Positions 1-11,608 are shown, counted from the stretch's first letter. The stretch: DNA of 22,500 nucleotides from Theodoxus fluviatilis (GCA_034096865.1 JAWQFJ010000543.1:65197-87696), one strand, 5' to 3'. Notes: generated by a model from the sequence alone, not told the origin. Numbers and translations are program-made.

Positions 1-606
<606 letters not shown>

Positions 607-631
607 TGTGCGAGAGAGCGAGCGAGCGAGC

Positions 632-705
<74 letters not shown>
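607..705. repeat. GA/GAGC microsatellite
   Basis: A GAGAGAGCGAGCGAGCGAGC lead-in passes into a pure (GA)n run from about 637 to 705. It abuts the TG-rich array through a CG patch, making one compound repeat of about 700 bases. Confidence 0.95.
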
Positions 706-708
<3 letters not shown>

Positions 709-2502
709 ACTGAAAAAGTGTTATGTGGAGTGAAACAAACACGACTAGGTCAATTAATCGAAGAGTCACGAGCTGAAACTGGGGCAACGCTCAACAATGT
801 CTACACGAACACGTACACACATACGCGCGCGCGCGCGCACGCACATACCAACAGACCTACCGGAGACTGCACCTGGGCGTTGATGAGTGACGACAGTCTG
901 AACGCAGTCTCACAGCGGGTGTGGGTCTTTACCAGGCACAGAGAACGCTCCTGGTGGGGTTGGGAAGGCGGGAGAAAGACAGGCAGTAGGCAGATACAGC
1001 ACGGTAGGGAGGCTGACACCAGACTGGCAGCAGGGCAGGTGCCAAGGCGTCCACAGACAGAAGCCTGGGACTGACACAGTCAGCCAGGCAGGGCAAGGCA
1101 GGTCAGACAGGGACTGCGGTGTGCTGTGCTGTGACGTGGAGGAAGCGGCACACGAGGAAGTGGAGTGCAAGGGTCACGACGTGGACACGGCAGCCTGACG
1201 CCTGCACTTCCTGATGGGACTGCCGAGCTCCCACTCCCCACTGCAACATGCACGCTTTCGTGTTCACACGTCCACACGTGTGAAGGCACGAGCACACGCA
1301 CGCACGCACTTTTCAAGCATCGCCACGGATGCAATTACACGCTACTGAAGAAGGAGAAGGCATGAAGTATACATGTAGCCTGTGTAAATGGTGCCTACCG
1401 CGTGAAGGGCTTCCTTCGCCTACAACGCTGACGCTGACGCTGAATAGCGTCTCTCCCTCTCCCACAAACCACCCCTTCTAGTAACTCGCGTGTCCGTCTC
1501 GGTTCAAATATTACGAAAAGGCGTCTCCATTGTTGCTTCCTACATGGCTTTTTGTGCCGGGATTGAATGACGAAAGGCGTGTAGTGTGAACAAGGGGATC
1601 CACTGCTTCCCCCGGTGTTACTAAAGAATGTGAGGCAGGGTCGAAAACAAACACTACGACAGAGTGCTGTTTTATAGGACTTCTCATGAACCTAGGATTT
1701 TTCTAAGACCTAAGTCAAAGCTCACTGACAGCCGCAGGGGGGCAAGGCCACCCATGTAGCAAACATAACAATAATATATGTCGATCATTTTAAGTTGAGA
1801 GAGGCTTTTAGGGTGGCAAGAGAACTTTCTACACAATGACTTTGAGAAAGAAATGTTCAACAGTAACATTTAATGAAGTCGTTCACATCGGTATGATCAA
1901 GCTCACGTCATTTGAAGGGAGAACCGGTGGACGATGTGGAATCCATTAAGCATATATACTGGTAAGCAACTACTGCCGTTCAACACTTGTAATTCTCTCG
2001 AGGCAGTCTTGGTTGAGTTCCCAATAAACCGAATGATGCGTGGTGTCCATTCAACAAGAGTATGCATTGCTGCTGTTGTCGTCGCTGCCATCGTGCATCG
2101 ACACGGTCGTCAGGACGGGACAACGAATCCCATGAGGTTCCTGACGACGTCATAGACTTCCGGTTCCGGTGTTTCGAGCATCGAAGGACTTCAACACAAG
2201 TACACACGCACACCGTGTTCGCCAGCGCCAAACTCCATCCCATTGTCGCTCTCAGGTTCAGGAAGCGCGTGTGGAAATGACTCCCTGAAAGAGTCCCCTC
2301 GGTGAGAGCAAAATGTGAAATTGAAACACACAAGGAAGAGCAGCAGATGAAGAGGATCAGACGGACCCAGCAGTACACTCGGTGTTGTCAGTACACTCTG
2401 TGTTGTCAGTACACTCGGTGTTGTCAGTACACTCTGCATCCCAGAAAGTCGTACAGCAGTGGAAAAGAGCTCGAAGAGTTTGATTAAAAACAGATACACA
2501 GT

Positions 2503-2508
<6 letters not shown>
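706..2508. other. Mostly unique sequence, no gene recognised
   Basis: Moderately GC-rich sequence with normal CpG frequency. It contains a short alternating CG/CA patch at 824-848, a few GCTGAC units near 1427-1441, and a small minisatellite listed separately. 940-1320 is enriched in GGCAGG/CACAC motifs and stays open in several frames at once, which argues for composition rather than coding. I see no domain, tRNA or clear splice-bounded exon. Confidence 0.6.
2371..2436. repeat. 18-bp minisatellite
   Basis: Three full units and one partial unit of CAGTACACTCNGTGTTGT at 2371-2388, 2389-2406, 2407-2424 and 2425-2436. The only variable base alternates G, T, G between units. Because 18 is a multiple of three, the minus strand reads as a six-residue peptide repeat (ECTDNT), but nothing else supports coding. 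Confidence 0.93.
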
Positions 2509-2564
<56 letters not shown>

Positions 2565-2670
2565 CTGTGCGTGTGCGTGTCTGTCTGTTTCTCTGTATCC
2601 GCGTGCGTGCATGCGTGCGTGTGTGCGTGTGTGTCTTTCTGTCTCTCTCTCTCTCTGTCTCTCTCTCTTA
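2509..2670. repeat. GT microsatellite grading into CT-rich sequence
   Basis: A near-pure GT run at about 2509-2562 is followed by GTGC/GTCT-type degenerate repeats and then a CT run at 2642-2668 broken by GTCT. A short CCCCA-rich tract (about 2696-2718) separates it from the next array. Confidence 0.95.
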
Positions 2671-2738
2671 CTGCCTCTGCCTGTCTGTTTCTTCCCACCC
2701 CACCCCCACCCCACCCCTCTCAAAAGCACTCCCAACAC

Positions 2739-2866
2739 AAATGCGCCAACATACACCACACATACACATATATACCACACACATATGTACACACACATAC
2801 GCACACACTCACACACACACACGCGCGCGCGCGCGCGCGCACGCACGCACGCATACACACACACGA
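2739..2866. repeat. CA/CG compound microsatellite
   Basis: CA-rich repeat with ATA interruptions, then a 19-nt alternating CG run at 2822-2840, then ACGC/ACAC repeats. It is complementary in composition to the GT array at 2509-2640. Confidence 0.94.
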
Positions 2867-2932
2867 GGAAGCAAGTGAATCCTTTTAGAGCCTTCACTGG
2901 TAGTGAAACTGTTCCAACCCAAGCCACTTGGA

Positions 2933-2986
2933 GGGGGGGGGGGGGGGGGGGGAGGGGGGGGGGGGGGAGGGGGGGGGGGGGGGGGG
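2933..2986. repeat. Poly-G tract, G-quadruplex type
   Basis: Three uninterrupted G runs of 20, 14 and 18 bases, each separated by a single A (2953 and 2968). Homopolymers this long may be miscounted by sequencing, so the exact lengths are uncertain. Confidence 0.95.
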
Positions 2987-3222
2987 AGAAAAGCAGGTAG
3001 CCCTTTCTTATCTGCAGTGCTAGGGCACAGGCTGGCTTTTCTATGACAATCATTCCGCACCAACAGGTGGCTCGCTTACCCGGAGAATTTAACAGGCCAT
3101 TGAGTCAACTTGGAGGGGTTGATTCTGCACGCTCATAATGAGGAATCCGGGGCACTGTTTGTCAGCAAAGTTGTCTTTCCGCTCCTTCCACTATGCGTTG
3201 CCCATAAGTAACAGGTGAGAGT

Positions 3223-3242
3223 CGGGGGAGGAGGAGGAGGAG

Positions 3243-3318
<76 letters not shown>

Positions 3319-3324
3319 CGAGAG

Positions 3325-3360
<36 letters not shown>
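3223..3360. repeat. GGA then GA microsatellite
   Basis: GGA trinucleotide repeats at about 3226-3248 pass into a GA run reaching 3360. GAGAGAGC units with 8-bp spacing lie at about 3303-3330. The arginine/glutamate reading and its serine/leucine complement are repeat translations. Confidence 0.96.
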
Positions 3361-3363
<3 letters not shown>

Positions 3364-5102
3364 TCACGACTTAAAATCAAGGAACACGTCACATTGTCTA
3401 GTATTATGCTCGTTACAGAATAGCGCTAGTGGACCCAAGCTTACCCTGATTCATAGACATCAGCAAAACAATCATCACTGACAAAGAGGACTCGTGATGG
3501 AAGAAACCCGCTATGGCTGCCATTAGGCTTTATCTCTTCCTAAAGGTGAACAAACGGGAGACCACACAGCACAGGCCAGGTTCTGCTGTACCATTGGGGG
3601 TAGTTGAGCAGTGTGACTAATGACTTTCACTGCATGGTGAACACACCGAAGGCAGCAAGTGTCGCATAGAAAAGGAATAAAGGAAAACAGGGCAGTGTGA
3701 CCGATGGTCCTTAACACATCTACAGCACAAGAGGACCACCAAATGGATGATTACCCAGCATTCTAGCAGCAGGTCAAAGGTCTATAGTGGACATCAGAGC
3801 AGGGAAACCAGTGGAGAGGCGTGGCTGTAACGTAGAGGGTCATGGACCAATATCTTGCTGGACAGCATGCGAAGGTATGGTACTCTAGCTGTCAATGTTG
3901 ACAACTAGCCTGAGAACTACCTCCAGCGGACTTAAGGTCACGCCTAGCATTCTTGTGATGTCTGCAACTTTTGACAGACAGTGGTGCCAGGAGCAGCACC
4001 TCAATGTGGTTTTAAGTTCATCAAGACTTATTCCTTAATATCTTCAATACTTTCACTTCAAAGAGAATTTATTTTCAAGTGCTCTAACTGATCGATGCAA
4101 CTTATTGTAAGCGTGATGAAAAATCATCGACCAAATTTATTCTAATACAGCACCCCCCAAAACACACATCATTAGCCTGGTAGTGGTCAGGTATTGGACT
4201 ATTCGGAGGTCAACTATTGTTTCCATCCTCCCAAAACCTTTGTTCTAATCACCCCTCCCATAAACTTTTTCCTAGTCTCCAAAAACGGCGCAGTATTTAT
4301 AAGTGCATGTTTATACATTCTGAGAGAAATCAACCATATTAGTGTGCTAGACGTATCAAATATTACGTTTTTTTAAAAACTTAGTCTCTATCACTTAGCC
4401 CTGAAGTCATCCTTTTGGTAAGCTCTCCTCACAACCCGAATTCAATCTCCATCTCAAATAACTCATACATAACAGTTATGGACAGAAACGGGAATCTTTA
4501 CATATAAACAATCTCAGGCTATTTCCCATTTCCAACAACTTTGCGTCGGCACATCACACCGAATGTCAAATACAGTCGTGAGAGACCACTCCCCTCACTA
4601 CGAGTAACGAGATGTTTCTACGGCAAGACTGAAAGCGTATGCCTGTCACGATTACTCTGGGATCCTTTTTCTAGCAGTAACATTATCACCATCAAGTTGA
4701 GGGGGACGGCATCTAGCGGGCAGCTATTGTATATATATATATATATTAGACGTCGATACGACAGTAACGGGATACTGAAGCACAATTTACGTTCTACTAC
4801 CACAGTTCTTTCATTGCAGCACTACTCTATACCCCAGCATAGCGCGCAATGCCAAGCTGCGACTCCAAACAAATTTCTATCTAACGTATCAGGTCTTGGA
4901 GCAACTCCGCCTATCACAAAACCCACTTCTTCCTTCGGACGAAGTACTCTTGCGTTTGATGATTGTTTTTGGCGCTGTGTTGCCAACCACTTAACTCAGA
5001 CACTGGGCTCCAACACAGAACTCGGTTCTTACATCCTTGTCAAATTTCCTGATCTGTTATCCTCTACTGCCAAAATTGCGTCGGTCTTCACTGCCCAGGA
5101 CT
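3361..5102. other. Unique sequence, no gene recognised
   Basis: AT-leaning sequence with one possible SINE relic (listed separately) and a short TA run at about 4729-4746. A plus-strand frame of 187 codons is open at 4541-5104. It runs through the TA repeat as alternating tyrosine/isoleucine and shows no recognisable domain, so I do not call it a gene. Confidence 0.55.
4173..4375 (+). repeat. Possible decayed tRNA-derived SINE
   Basis: TAGCCTGGTAGT at 4173-4184 matches the RNA polymerase III box A consensus TRGCNNAGYNGG at 10 of 12 positions. About 45 bases downstream, TGTTTCCATCC at 4218-4228 is a weak box B (7 of 11). Between them, TTGGACTATTCGGAGGTC resembles the anticodon-arm region of tRNA-like SINE heads. 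The 3' limit is a guess, set near a CTAGACGTATCAAATATT segment. The box B decay means it is not a working tRNA gene, and the call may be coincidence. Confidence 0.3.
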
Positions 5103-5170
5103 GAAGAGAAGGGGGAGAGGAGAGGGGGCCGGAGAAGGGAGGGGGGAAGGCGAGGGAGAGAGGGACGCTA
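5103..5170. repeat. Purine-rich GGA/GGGA tract
   Basis: Nearly pure purine sequence with irregular GAGGGGG and GGGAGGG motifs. It is low complexity rather than a perfect microsatellite. Confidence 0.75.
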
Positions 5171-5510
5171 TGCCTTGCGCAGATGCCATCTGCCCAGCCA
5201 TGCGAGACGGTGACGTAGGGGGTAGAGACAGGGCAGGGCCAGGCACATAGGGCGAGGACGTGCAGACGACCAGGCAGTTAATCTAGGCAGGAGTCTGGAC
5301 TGCTACATTTAGAACAGGGCCCAGCCTGACTACAGAAGCAGGCTCACCTGAAATTGTGTTTTGTGACACAGGGAAACTATGGTGAGAGGCTCAGGCCAGA
5401 AAGCAGAATAAAGGAATCAGTGAGCATGGCAAAGAGATGCACAAAACAGAAGGTGGAGGTGCGGATCACACCAGTTACTGCTAAGTAAGAGTGAAAAGAC
5501 ATAGCACACA

Positions 5511-5745
5511 GACAGAGATAGAGGCAGACAGAGAGATAGACAGACAGGCAGACAAGCAGGCAGGCTGGCAGGCAGACAGACAGACACACACACACACACA
5601 CACACACATGGACGGACGGACGAACAGGTAGGCAGGCAGGCAAGGAGACAATGTAAAAGACACACAGACATACATGTACAATAAGACGGACGCACAGACA
5701 GACCGACGGACGAACAGACAACACACGGGCAACAAACACGAACGC
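5511..5745. repeat. GACA/GGCA/GGAC tetranucleotide repeats with CA core
   Basis: Imperfect GACA and GGCA units flank a short CA run at about 5583-5608, followed by GGAC and GGCA units. The translations are cysteine/leucine/valine-rich on the minus strand and reflect the repeat. Confidence 0.88.
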
Positions 5746-6265
5746 ACAAGCAGACGGATACAAAGCGGCAGCAGATAAACAATTGCCCAGGAAATCAGGA
5801 CAATGGATTGTGTCTGTTTGAGCGCAGCGTCGTGATCGACCAAAGCCCGCTACTGGAGGAAAGGAGAGTTGGGGGAAAGAGTGGGGAAGGAGGGGTGTAG
5901 TTTGACCGAGAATCCAGTCCAAAGCTGGCTGTAAACAGTAGACACTGGGGTGGACAGGTGGACACGCTGCCCTGGCCCTCCCAAGATCAGACCCGACCAG
6001 TCAACAGACAGGTGTAATACAGGCAGTGCTTGCGTCCCAGCCCCTCTAACCCCTTGTTGCAACGCTGGTAGAGACCGTTCTTATTCCCTGCAGCTTGCCA
6101 CAAGGGATGGGGCGAAGCAGGCGCTACAGCAAAGTCTCTCTACACCCACGTCAGAAAAATGAGCGTTTGCTTGAAACACACCTCATGAGCAGCTGCGTAA
6201 ATATTTCCAGATAGGAACGGTCGAAAGTACATCTAATTAAGACCTATACTTACATATTATACATG
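5746..6265. other. Unique sequence, no gene recognised
   Basis: Mixed-composition sequence with a purine-rich patch near 5857-5898. Short open frames on both strands overlap one another without a domain or splice-site support. Confidence 0.5.
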
Positions 6266-6267
6266 AA

Positions 6268-6473
6268 CGCTCACGCGCGCGCGAGGGCACGCACGCACGC
6301 GCACACACAAACACGCACACACACACGCACGCACACACATATCACATACACACACACACACACACACTAACACACCCACACACACACACACACACACACA
6401 CTAAAACACACACACACACACACACACTCACACTAACACACACACACACACACACTAACACTAACACACACAC

Positions 6474-6519
<46 letters not shown>

Positions 6520-6526
6520 GCGCGCC
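6268..6526. repeat. CA/CG compound microsatellite
   Basis: Begins with a CACGCGCGCG/CACGCACG patch, continues as CA repeats with ACTA interruptions (several between 6366 and 6476), and ends in an alternating CG run at about 6505-6525. The CA interior is therefore flanked by CG patches on both sides. Confidence 0.96.
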
Positions 6527-7340
6527 GCCAGCTTACCGTTGTTTACAAGTTGCCTGAAACCACTTTGCGGAGCGAATCAATAACTTACTGCAAATAGCTC
6601 GCAAGCCTTTCAGTCCACCTTGCCATGAACGCTGACGTTGCTGCTCCATATGTTGTCCTCTAAAAAGCCTGCCCAGTCGATATCGTTATGCGTCCTCGTT
6701 ATAAAATCCTTCTGCATTCGTTACCGCAACTACGGTACGTCTACAATGTCCTATAAGTCAAGCGTCACATTGGTTGATAAAGCATGGCTTCGATCTCTAT
6801 CCAACTAATCCAAACAATAAAGCTCTATAGGTGGTTGGAGGAATGGAATAAGGTTAGAATGGAAGTAAATAGGCGCGAGTATTTGACAGGCCAACCGCCA
6901 TTTATCACTCAACAGAAGATAAGCGAAGATCACCTTGCACTGAGGAGATCGTCTTGATTTACCCAGGCTCAAAACCAGTCCAACGGAACACTGAGTCGAG
7001 TATGACCTCGCTTTTCATCTCCAATCAGCTGTCGAGAAACACTGTGGCAAGTTCATCACTGGTTGATATCAATGAATATAATATAGAATGCACGAGTAGA
7101 TTCACTCCCACCTTCATCGTGTACCAGAATATTTTGGGCGAAAATACTAGAGCAGCTTTGATACTGCACTCCTGATAAATACGGCTCCCATATTCCATCC
7201 ACATTTACGAACAGCACAAATGTACCACGCATCATTTCTAAATTCTACTTTCACCTTCAAACATATCATGGTCCTAGACATGCCCCAGTCATGTGCACGT
7301 TCCAGTTGAGTAATAACTGCAAAGATCAGTCCTCACCTAC
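6527..7340. other. Unique CpG-normal sequence, possible intron
   Basis: No repeat or coding signal seen. CpG is common (about 19 in 6541-6900). If the candidate exon at 7341-7370 is real, this is the start of its first intron on the minus strand. I could not find a convincing second exon. Confidence 0.5.
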
Positions 7341-7370
7341 CTTCTTCTTCTTGCCAAATCCGAAAGGCAT
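7341..7370 (-). CDS. Candidate first coding exon, MPFGFGKKKK
   Basis: On the minus strand an ATG at 7370-7368 sits in a good vertebrate-type start context (GCCCGCCATGC, G at -3). It opens a ten-codon frame reading M-P-F-G-F-G-K-K-K-K. The frame ends at 7341 in AAG followed by GTAGGTGAGG, a strong match to a splice donor; a second GTGAGG lies four bases further in. Without splicing the frame stops after four more codons at TGA. No in-frame ATG lies upstream before an in-frame TGA near 7532. The upstream 100 bases are pyrimidine-rich, as in some 5' UTRs. The N-terminus resembles the M-P-x-G-x-G-basic start of GIPC-family PDZ adaptor proteins, but ten residues cannot settle identity, and vertebrate GIPC first coding exons are longer as I recall them. 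A chance match is possible. Confidence 0.33.
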
Positions 7371-9347
7371 GGCGGGCAGTGGGGCAGTGGCGAGGGGGGA
7401 AGGTAGGTTTTTGCCAGGTGAGAATGGGCCGTCAGAGGTGGAGAGGGAGGAGCGACATTCACAGCACGTCCACTAATACTGGGACTGGGCCCTGTCACCA
7501 CCACAGCTGTCACGAGTCTAGCGACTTCATTTCATATCAATGCTCAGCAGCAACTTGACCAGCACAGGCGGCAAAGACATCGTTACCACGGGACTCCGGG
7601 AGATCTATGCCTAAGCATGCCTTCAGGTGACAGTGTCACTGCAGTCAGAATCTTATCTGCAAGCCTGCGGAAACAAGTGTCGTTAGAACTTTTTCGCCAC
7701 ATGCATTATTGATTTCAAGAGCTGTACACTATTCCCTCACGACAGTTATATAGACATTACGTGCGTATGGGCGCAGGGATAATGAACTGCACAAGGACGT
7801 GTTTAACTTGTGGAATTCGTCGAAACTAGCTGAAGATTTGTAACTCAGTTCGCCTTTAAAACATATGACAGACGAACATTGATCAATCTAGTATTATCGA
7901 ATAACTGAGACGCCGCATATATGGTCACTGCCTCTGCCGAAGAATGAACATGTATGTCTATGTACCTTAATATTTGGCACGTAATGGTTGCCTGTACTTC
8001 AATAGCATAACGCCACTGATTACTCTTTCATATAAGGTACAAGACTGTCCATCGATGTTTAACGCCGGTGTAAGGCATGGTAAAATTAACCCGAAAGGTG
8101 AAGATCAGCCACCATCTCTCCCTGAGGTGCCGAGACGCTGCCAAGTTTCACGATCTCTTGAAATTTCAACCAGCCCCACACACCCTTTTGAAAACAAACA
8201 AATCTAATGTCTCACTACACAACATTGTTCGTGAGAGTCTAAATGTCAAAGATCTTCAAAGGGACTGTTTAAACTCAGACGTACACGTGTTCCACTTGGT
8301 CATGTGAAAGTTCAAGTCCGCATTGTCTCCACAAGAATATAACGTTCATTGGGTGACGTTCAAAAACGACCCGAGACTAAACTTGCTGAAAGTAGCTTTA
8401 CAAAACGCCAACCCTTTCTTTTCATTAGCTTTCAGTGAGAGTTAAAGCTGGAACGCTTTAAACGTCTTCAAGTCCCTTCCGAGCCTTCCATCCTTGTCCT
8501 CAGCCCTGAGCTTTAACCTGGCGCTACAGATTCCATTTTCTCCAGGACTGCGAAACAGGGGCTGGGTGTGAGACTGGGTGGCGTTACTGTCACTCTGGCG
8601 TCACAACGCAGCGTGGGTGCCTGGTGTGCCCAGGACTTACCCAGGTCCCACGCACACAGTCCGGCCCTAGTCCCAAGGCCGCTCTCTGCACCTGAGCCTC
8701 TTCACAGCCAGGCCCGCCATCGGGTCTCAACAGCCGCCGCCAATGTGGGCCTCAAAGAGGTTTCCAGCGTGCATGACAAGTGGCCAGACTCGCAAGCGCA
8801 CAGGGCACTCGTGTGATGGAGTGAAGAAAGAGAGAAAGAAAGGCTGATGAAAAGACCCCTTAGAAGAAATATTGAGCGGAGAGAAAGGGAAACAGCCTAC
8901 AATCTCTACAAGGGAAAACAATCTTATAATATGAAGGCAAAACCCGTGGAAGGCAAGTTTCTTTGAACAGTCGACTGTGTCCGTTACCTAAGACGGATTT
9001 GGACTGATAAAAGTAGTTTTTAACATTATTATATATGTTGGTTTGCAAAGTACATCGGCAACATATCAATTCTGGAAGGGTAATAGAGGCAGAAACTACC
9101 CAAAACATAAGATGCACCTGGTTGACCTCAACTGATGCTACAGGGCTGTAACACTGAAATGACCAGTGTGACATAACCCGTTATGTGGCGCTCGGTCACA
9201 AACGTGTCGTCTCAGAAGCAGACAAATCATTATGGCAAAGATGAAACAGGGAAACTTCTTTGGGTGGCTATCCTATTTGTAGGATACAGTACACAAACTT
9301 CAATAACCACACTATATTCTTCCACCAGAACTTGTGACCGGTTGTTT

Positions 9348-9350
<3 letters not shown>
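7371..9350. other. Unique CpG-normal sequence, no gene recognised
   Basis: Could include the 5' UTR and promoter of the candidate minus-strand exon nearest 7371-7540, but no TATA box or initiator is evident. 8530-8816 is more GC-rich and open in two frames, with no recognisable domain. The rest is ordinary intergenic or intronic-looking sequence. Confidence 0.5.

Positions 9351-9352
<2 letters not shown>

Positions 9353-9410
<58 letters not shown>
9353..9410. repeat. GT microsatellite
   Basis: A pure GT run following a GTGTGAGTGTG lead-in. Confidence 0.97.
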
Positions 9411-9413
<3 letters not shown>

Positions 9414-9957
9414 TCCACGTATTTGCGAGGCAGTCCTATTAAAGTCTGCGTACGTATGGGAATGTTTACATGCGTCTGCTATAAAAAGGGAGTGATCTTT
9501 GTGTTTTCACTCAGGATTTGTGTGGTCACTACAGAGAACATACGACCGTGCCAAATACATTTTCTGCCAAACACTGTCTAAGGAGGAGATCTTCGTTTCA
9601 CGTCTGTGGATATAATTCCAAACAGGGCGTTCGGTTCGTAATTACGTCAGAGGAAGAACAAAACTGTTCATTAGTCACGAGTGGCGAGGTAGAGGTACAA
9701 GGCCGAAACAATATTAAGACAATGAAATTAGGTAGGGCGATGGGGGAAATCGGGGAGGGTCCACTTATAAAATTAATGAAGGGAGGAGGGTGATAATAAC
9801 ATTTGGAGATGAGAGTTCGGACGATGGCTGGAGAGGCACTCTGGTGATAATTTAATGGAGTGGTTTGCATTGTGAATTTCTGGGGACGGAGGATGCAGAT
9901 ACTCGGTCCTGGAGTGGATTGATGGACAGATGAAGGGAGGACCAAAGGAGAGGGGGA
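9411..9957. other. Unique sequence, nothing recognised
   Basis: No repeat, RNA gene or coding signal seen. The short open frames at 9518-9793 (plus) and 9598-9945 (minus) overlap each other and lack domains. Confidence 0.5.
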
Positions 9958-10005
9958 GCGATAAGGCTTTACGACCCATCAGCCTTTAGAGGTCATGTAA
10001 GGCAA
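9958..10005 (+). repeat. Fragment of unnamed dispersed repeat (copy C)
   Basis: TTTACGACCCATCAGCCTTT and the following GGTCATGTAAGG align with the first ~50 bases of the copies at 10328 and 16580 (shared core TTTA.GGCC.ATCAGC.TTT). Only the 5' part is present. Confidence 0.6.
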
Positions 10006-10327
10006 ACTGACTGCCCAAACCACTGGCGCTGGTTGAAGAATAAGCAAGTTCATACTTCACTTCCCAGTGAGTTCATTCTTACCTCTAATCTGAAGGGGTT
10101 AGGGCTGGGATGGGTGCTGGTCTCTGAGAAGGAAGTGACTGGATCAAGTGCATTAAGGAGGCGGTCGTATTGTACACCATTTGTTAGAGTGGATGTTTGA
10201 TTAAAACATTGCGTGAGAGTGACGGTGCCTTAATTAAGTATCGGGAATGCATCAGTATTCTATAATTCATAATGTGCGTTGAAACAATGAGTGCAAGGTT
10301 CAGTTAACGAAAACATCATCCTTTGCA
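10006..10327. other. Unique sequence between two repeat copies
   Basis: Nothing recognised. About 320 bases separate the partial copy C from the full copy A of the same dispersed family. Confidence 0.5.
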
Positions 10328-10530
10328 GGAATGAATGAATGGATGGTGTTTTACGGCCTATCAGCCTTTGTAGGCTATGCAAGGACATTGAGCACGAAAC
10401 TCACTAGAACAGTTGAGAGTAAACGCAAATCAAGTAACGGTGTCCCTAGTTATTCGCCTCTTACGAATTACGTAGGGAGACGCGGTGGGTCAATTCTCAC
10501 CCCCAATCCACAGGGGGGATCCCTTGCAGG
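10328..10530 (+). repeat. Unnamed dispersed repeat (copy A)
   Basis: Aligns over about 200 bases with 16580-16776 at roughly 80% identity by eye. Shared landmarks in order are GATGG, GGCCTATCAGC, TTTGTAGGCTATG, TATTCGCCTC, GTAGGGAGAC, CGGTGGGTC and CCACAGGGGG. It carries a small AGCCT-TTGT-AGGCT hairpin. Both copies keep one frame open, but substitutions are not concentrated at third codon positions, so protein constraint is unlikely. Class unknown; a SINE-like or MITE-like non-autonomous element is possible. Confidence 0.85.
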
Positions 10531-11608
10531 AAAAAGGGGCTATCTGTACACATGTATCGGAATATCCAAAGGACTGTCAAGTGCGTGAAAAAGCAAGCGA
10601 ACGAAAGGCTCAAGAGTGAGCGGCATCGCTAAGCCTAAAAACACTCAAATCCGTAACCCATGCCATTATGCATGGGGCGAGGCAGTAAAAAGACAAAGGT
10701 TGCCATTGGGAACATTAACTCGTAAACGCGTTTGTGAGGTATTAACCCACTGACAAACACGAAATATGGGTCACAGTCAATAAAACAAACGCGAAAGTTC
10801 AAGCATGGTCACGAAAGAATGTATCAAGCACGGAAACCATTTTCCCAATTAAACTCGAAGAATAAGGACATATTTAGATAGCAGGTGCAAAGCCGAGCTG
10901 ATCTTTACCTCGGACAAATCTCACACCTGTCGACGAAAATATAGACTAAGTCCCTCTGACAGTCCCCATGGGACAGAACGTCGACATAATTCAATTTGCT
11001 CCGCAGAAAGCAAACTTGGCAGGGACATGAATCCATTAAAGCCCAGGTTTGCTGGCGCGGCTAGGGGCTGGGTAAGTAAGTGCGAGAACATGGAGGCAAG
11101 CAGGGGAGCGCTGGGAATATGGAGGCAGACGGGCAGGCATGGAAAGCGTGGAGACACCGAGTGCAATGCCGGCCCTTGCAGGGCAGAACCTGTTCTTCAC
11201 ACACAGACCCCTCCCTCTCTGCAAAGCCTGTCCGCCTGAGGGCAACGTCCCTATTGTCCACAGATGTAGGTACGAAGCAATGCAGTGTAGACGGCAGGCG
11301 GGAGTTTAGAGACATAAAAAAGTGAATCTATTTGCATTTGAGGTAGCAGGCCTGAAGACTGTTGGGACGCAGGGAACAGTCAAATAAAACGACGACAAGG
11401 AATACGCTGAATGATGTGACAACGTGACGACACCAACTGATGGGACGAGGACAACAATGAGTATGATACTGATGCCAGCGACAAAAGCGCTGGACACCAC
11501 CGATAATCGCACATTGTGATTACTGAGACGGAGACTCCAACGGTGATTGGCATTTGAGACAATCACAAAAAATACTTTTAATAATTAACAGCATTAATGA
11601 ATTCATAA
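10531..11608. other. Unique sequence, no gene recognised
   Basis: Contains a 7-bp inverted repeat CCCATGC/GCATGGG at 10657-10676. 11020-11320 is GC-richer and open on both strands without a domain. No splice-bounded exon was identified. Confidence 0.5.

Noticed and set aside
2357..3063. Overlapping frames through GT, CA and poly-G tracts
   Set aside because: Simple-repeat translation on both strands; the six-residue ECTDNT repeat comes from an 18-bp minisatellite.
4541..5104. 187-codon plus-strand frame
   Set aside because: It crosses a TA microsatellite, has no recognisable domain and lacks codon or splice support; a frame of this length is plausible by chance.
5417..5922. Three overlapping minus-strand frames rich in C, L, V and S
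   Set aside because: They read the GACA/GGCA repeats in three frames; repeat composition explains them.
10331..10588. Shared open frame in dispersed repeat copies A and B
   Set aside because: Across about 30 differences, second codon positions change at least as often as third positions, so there is no sign of protein constraint.
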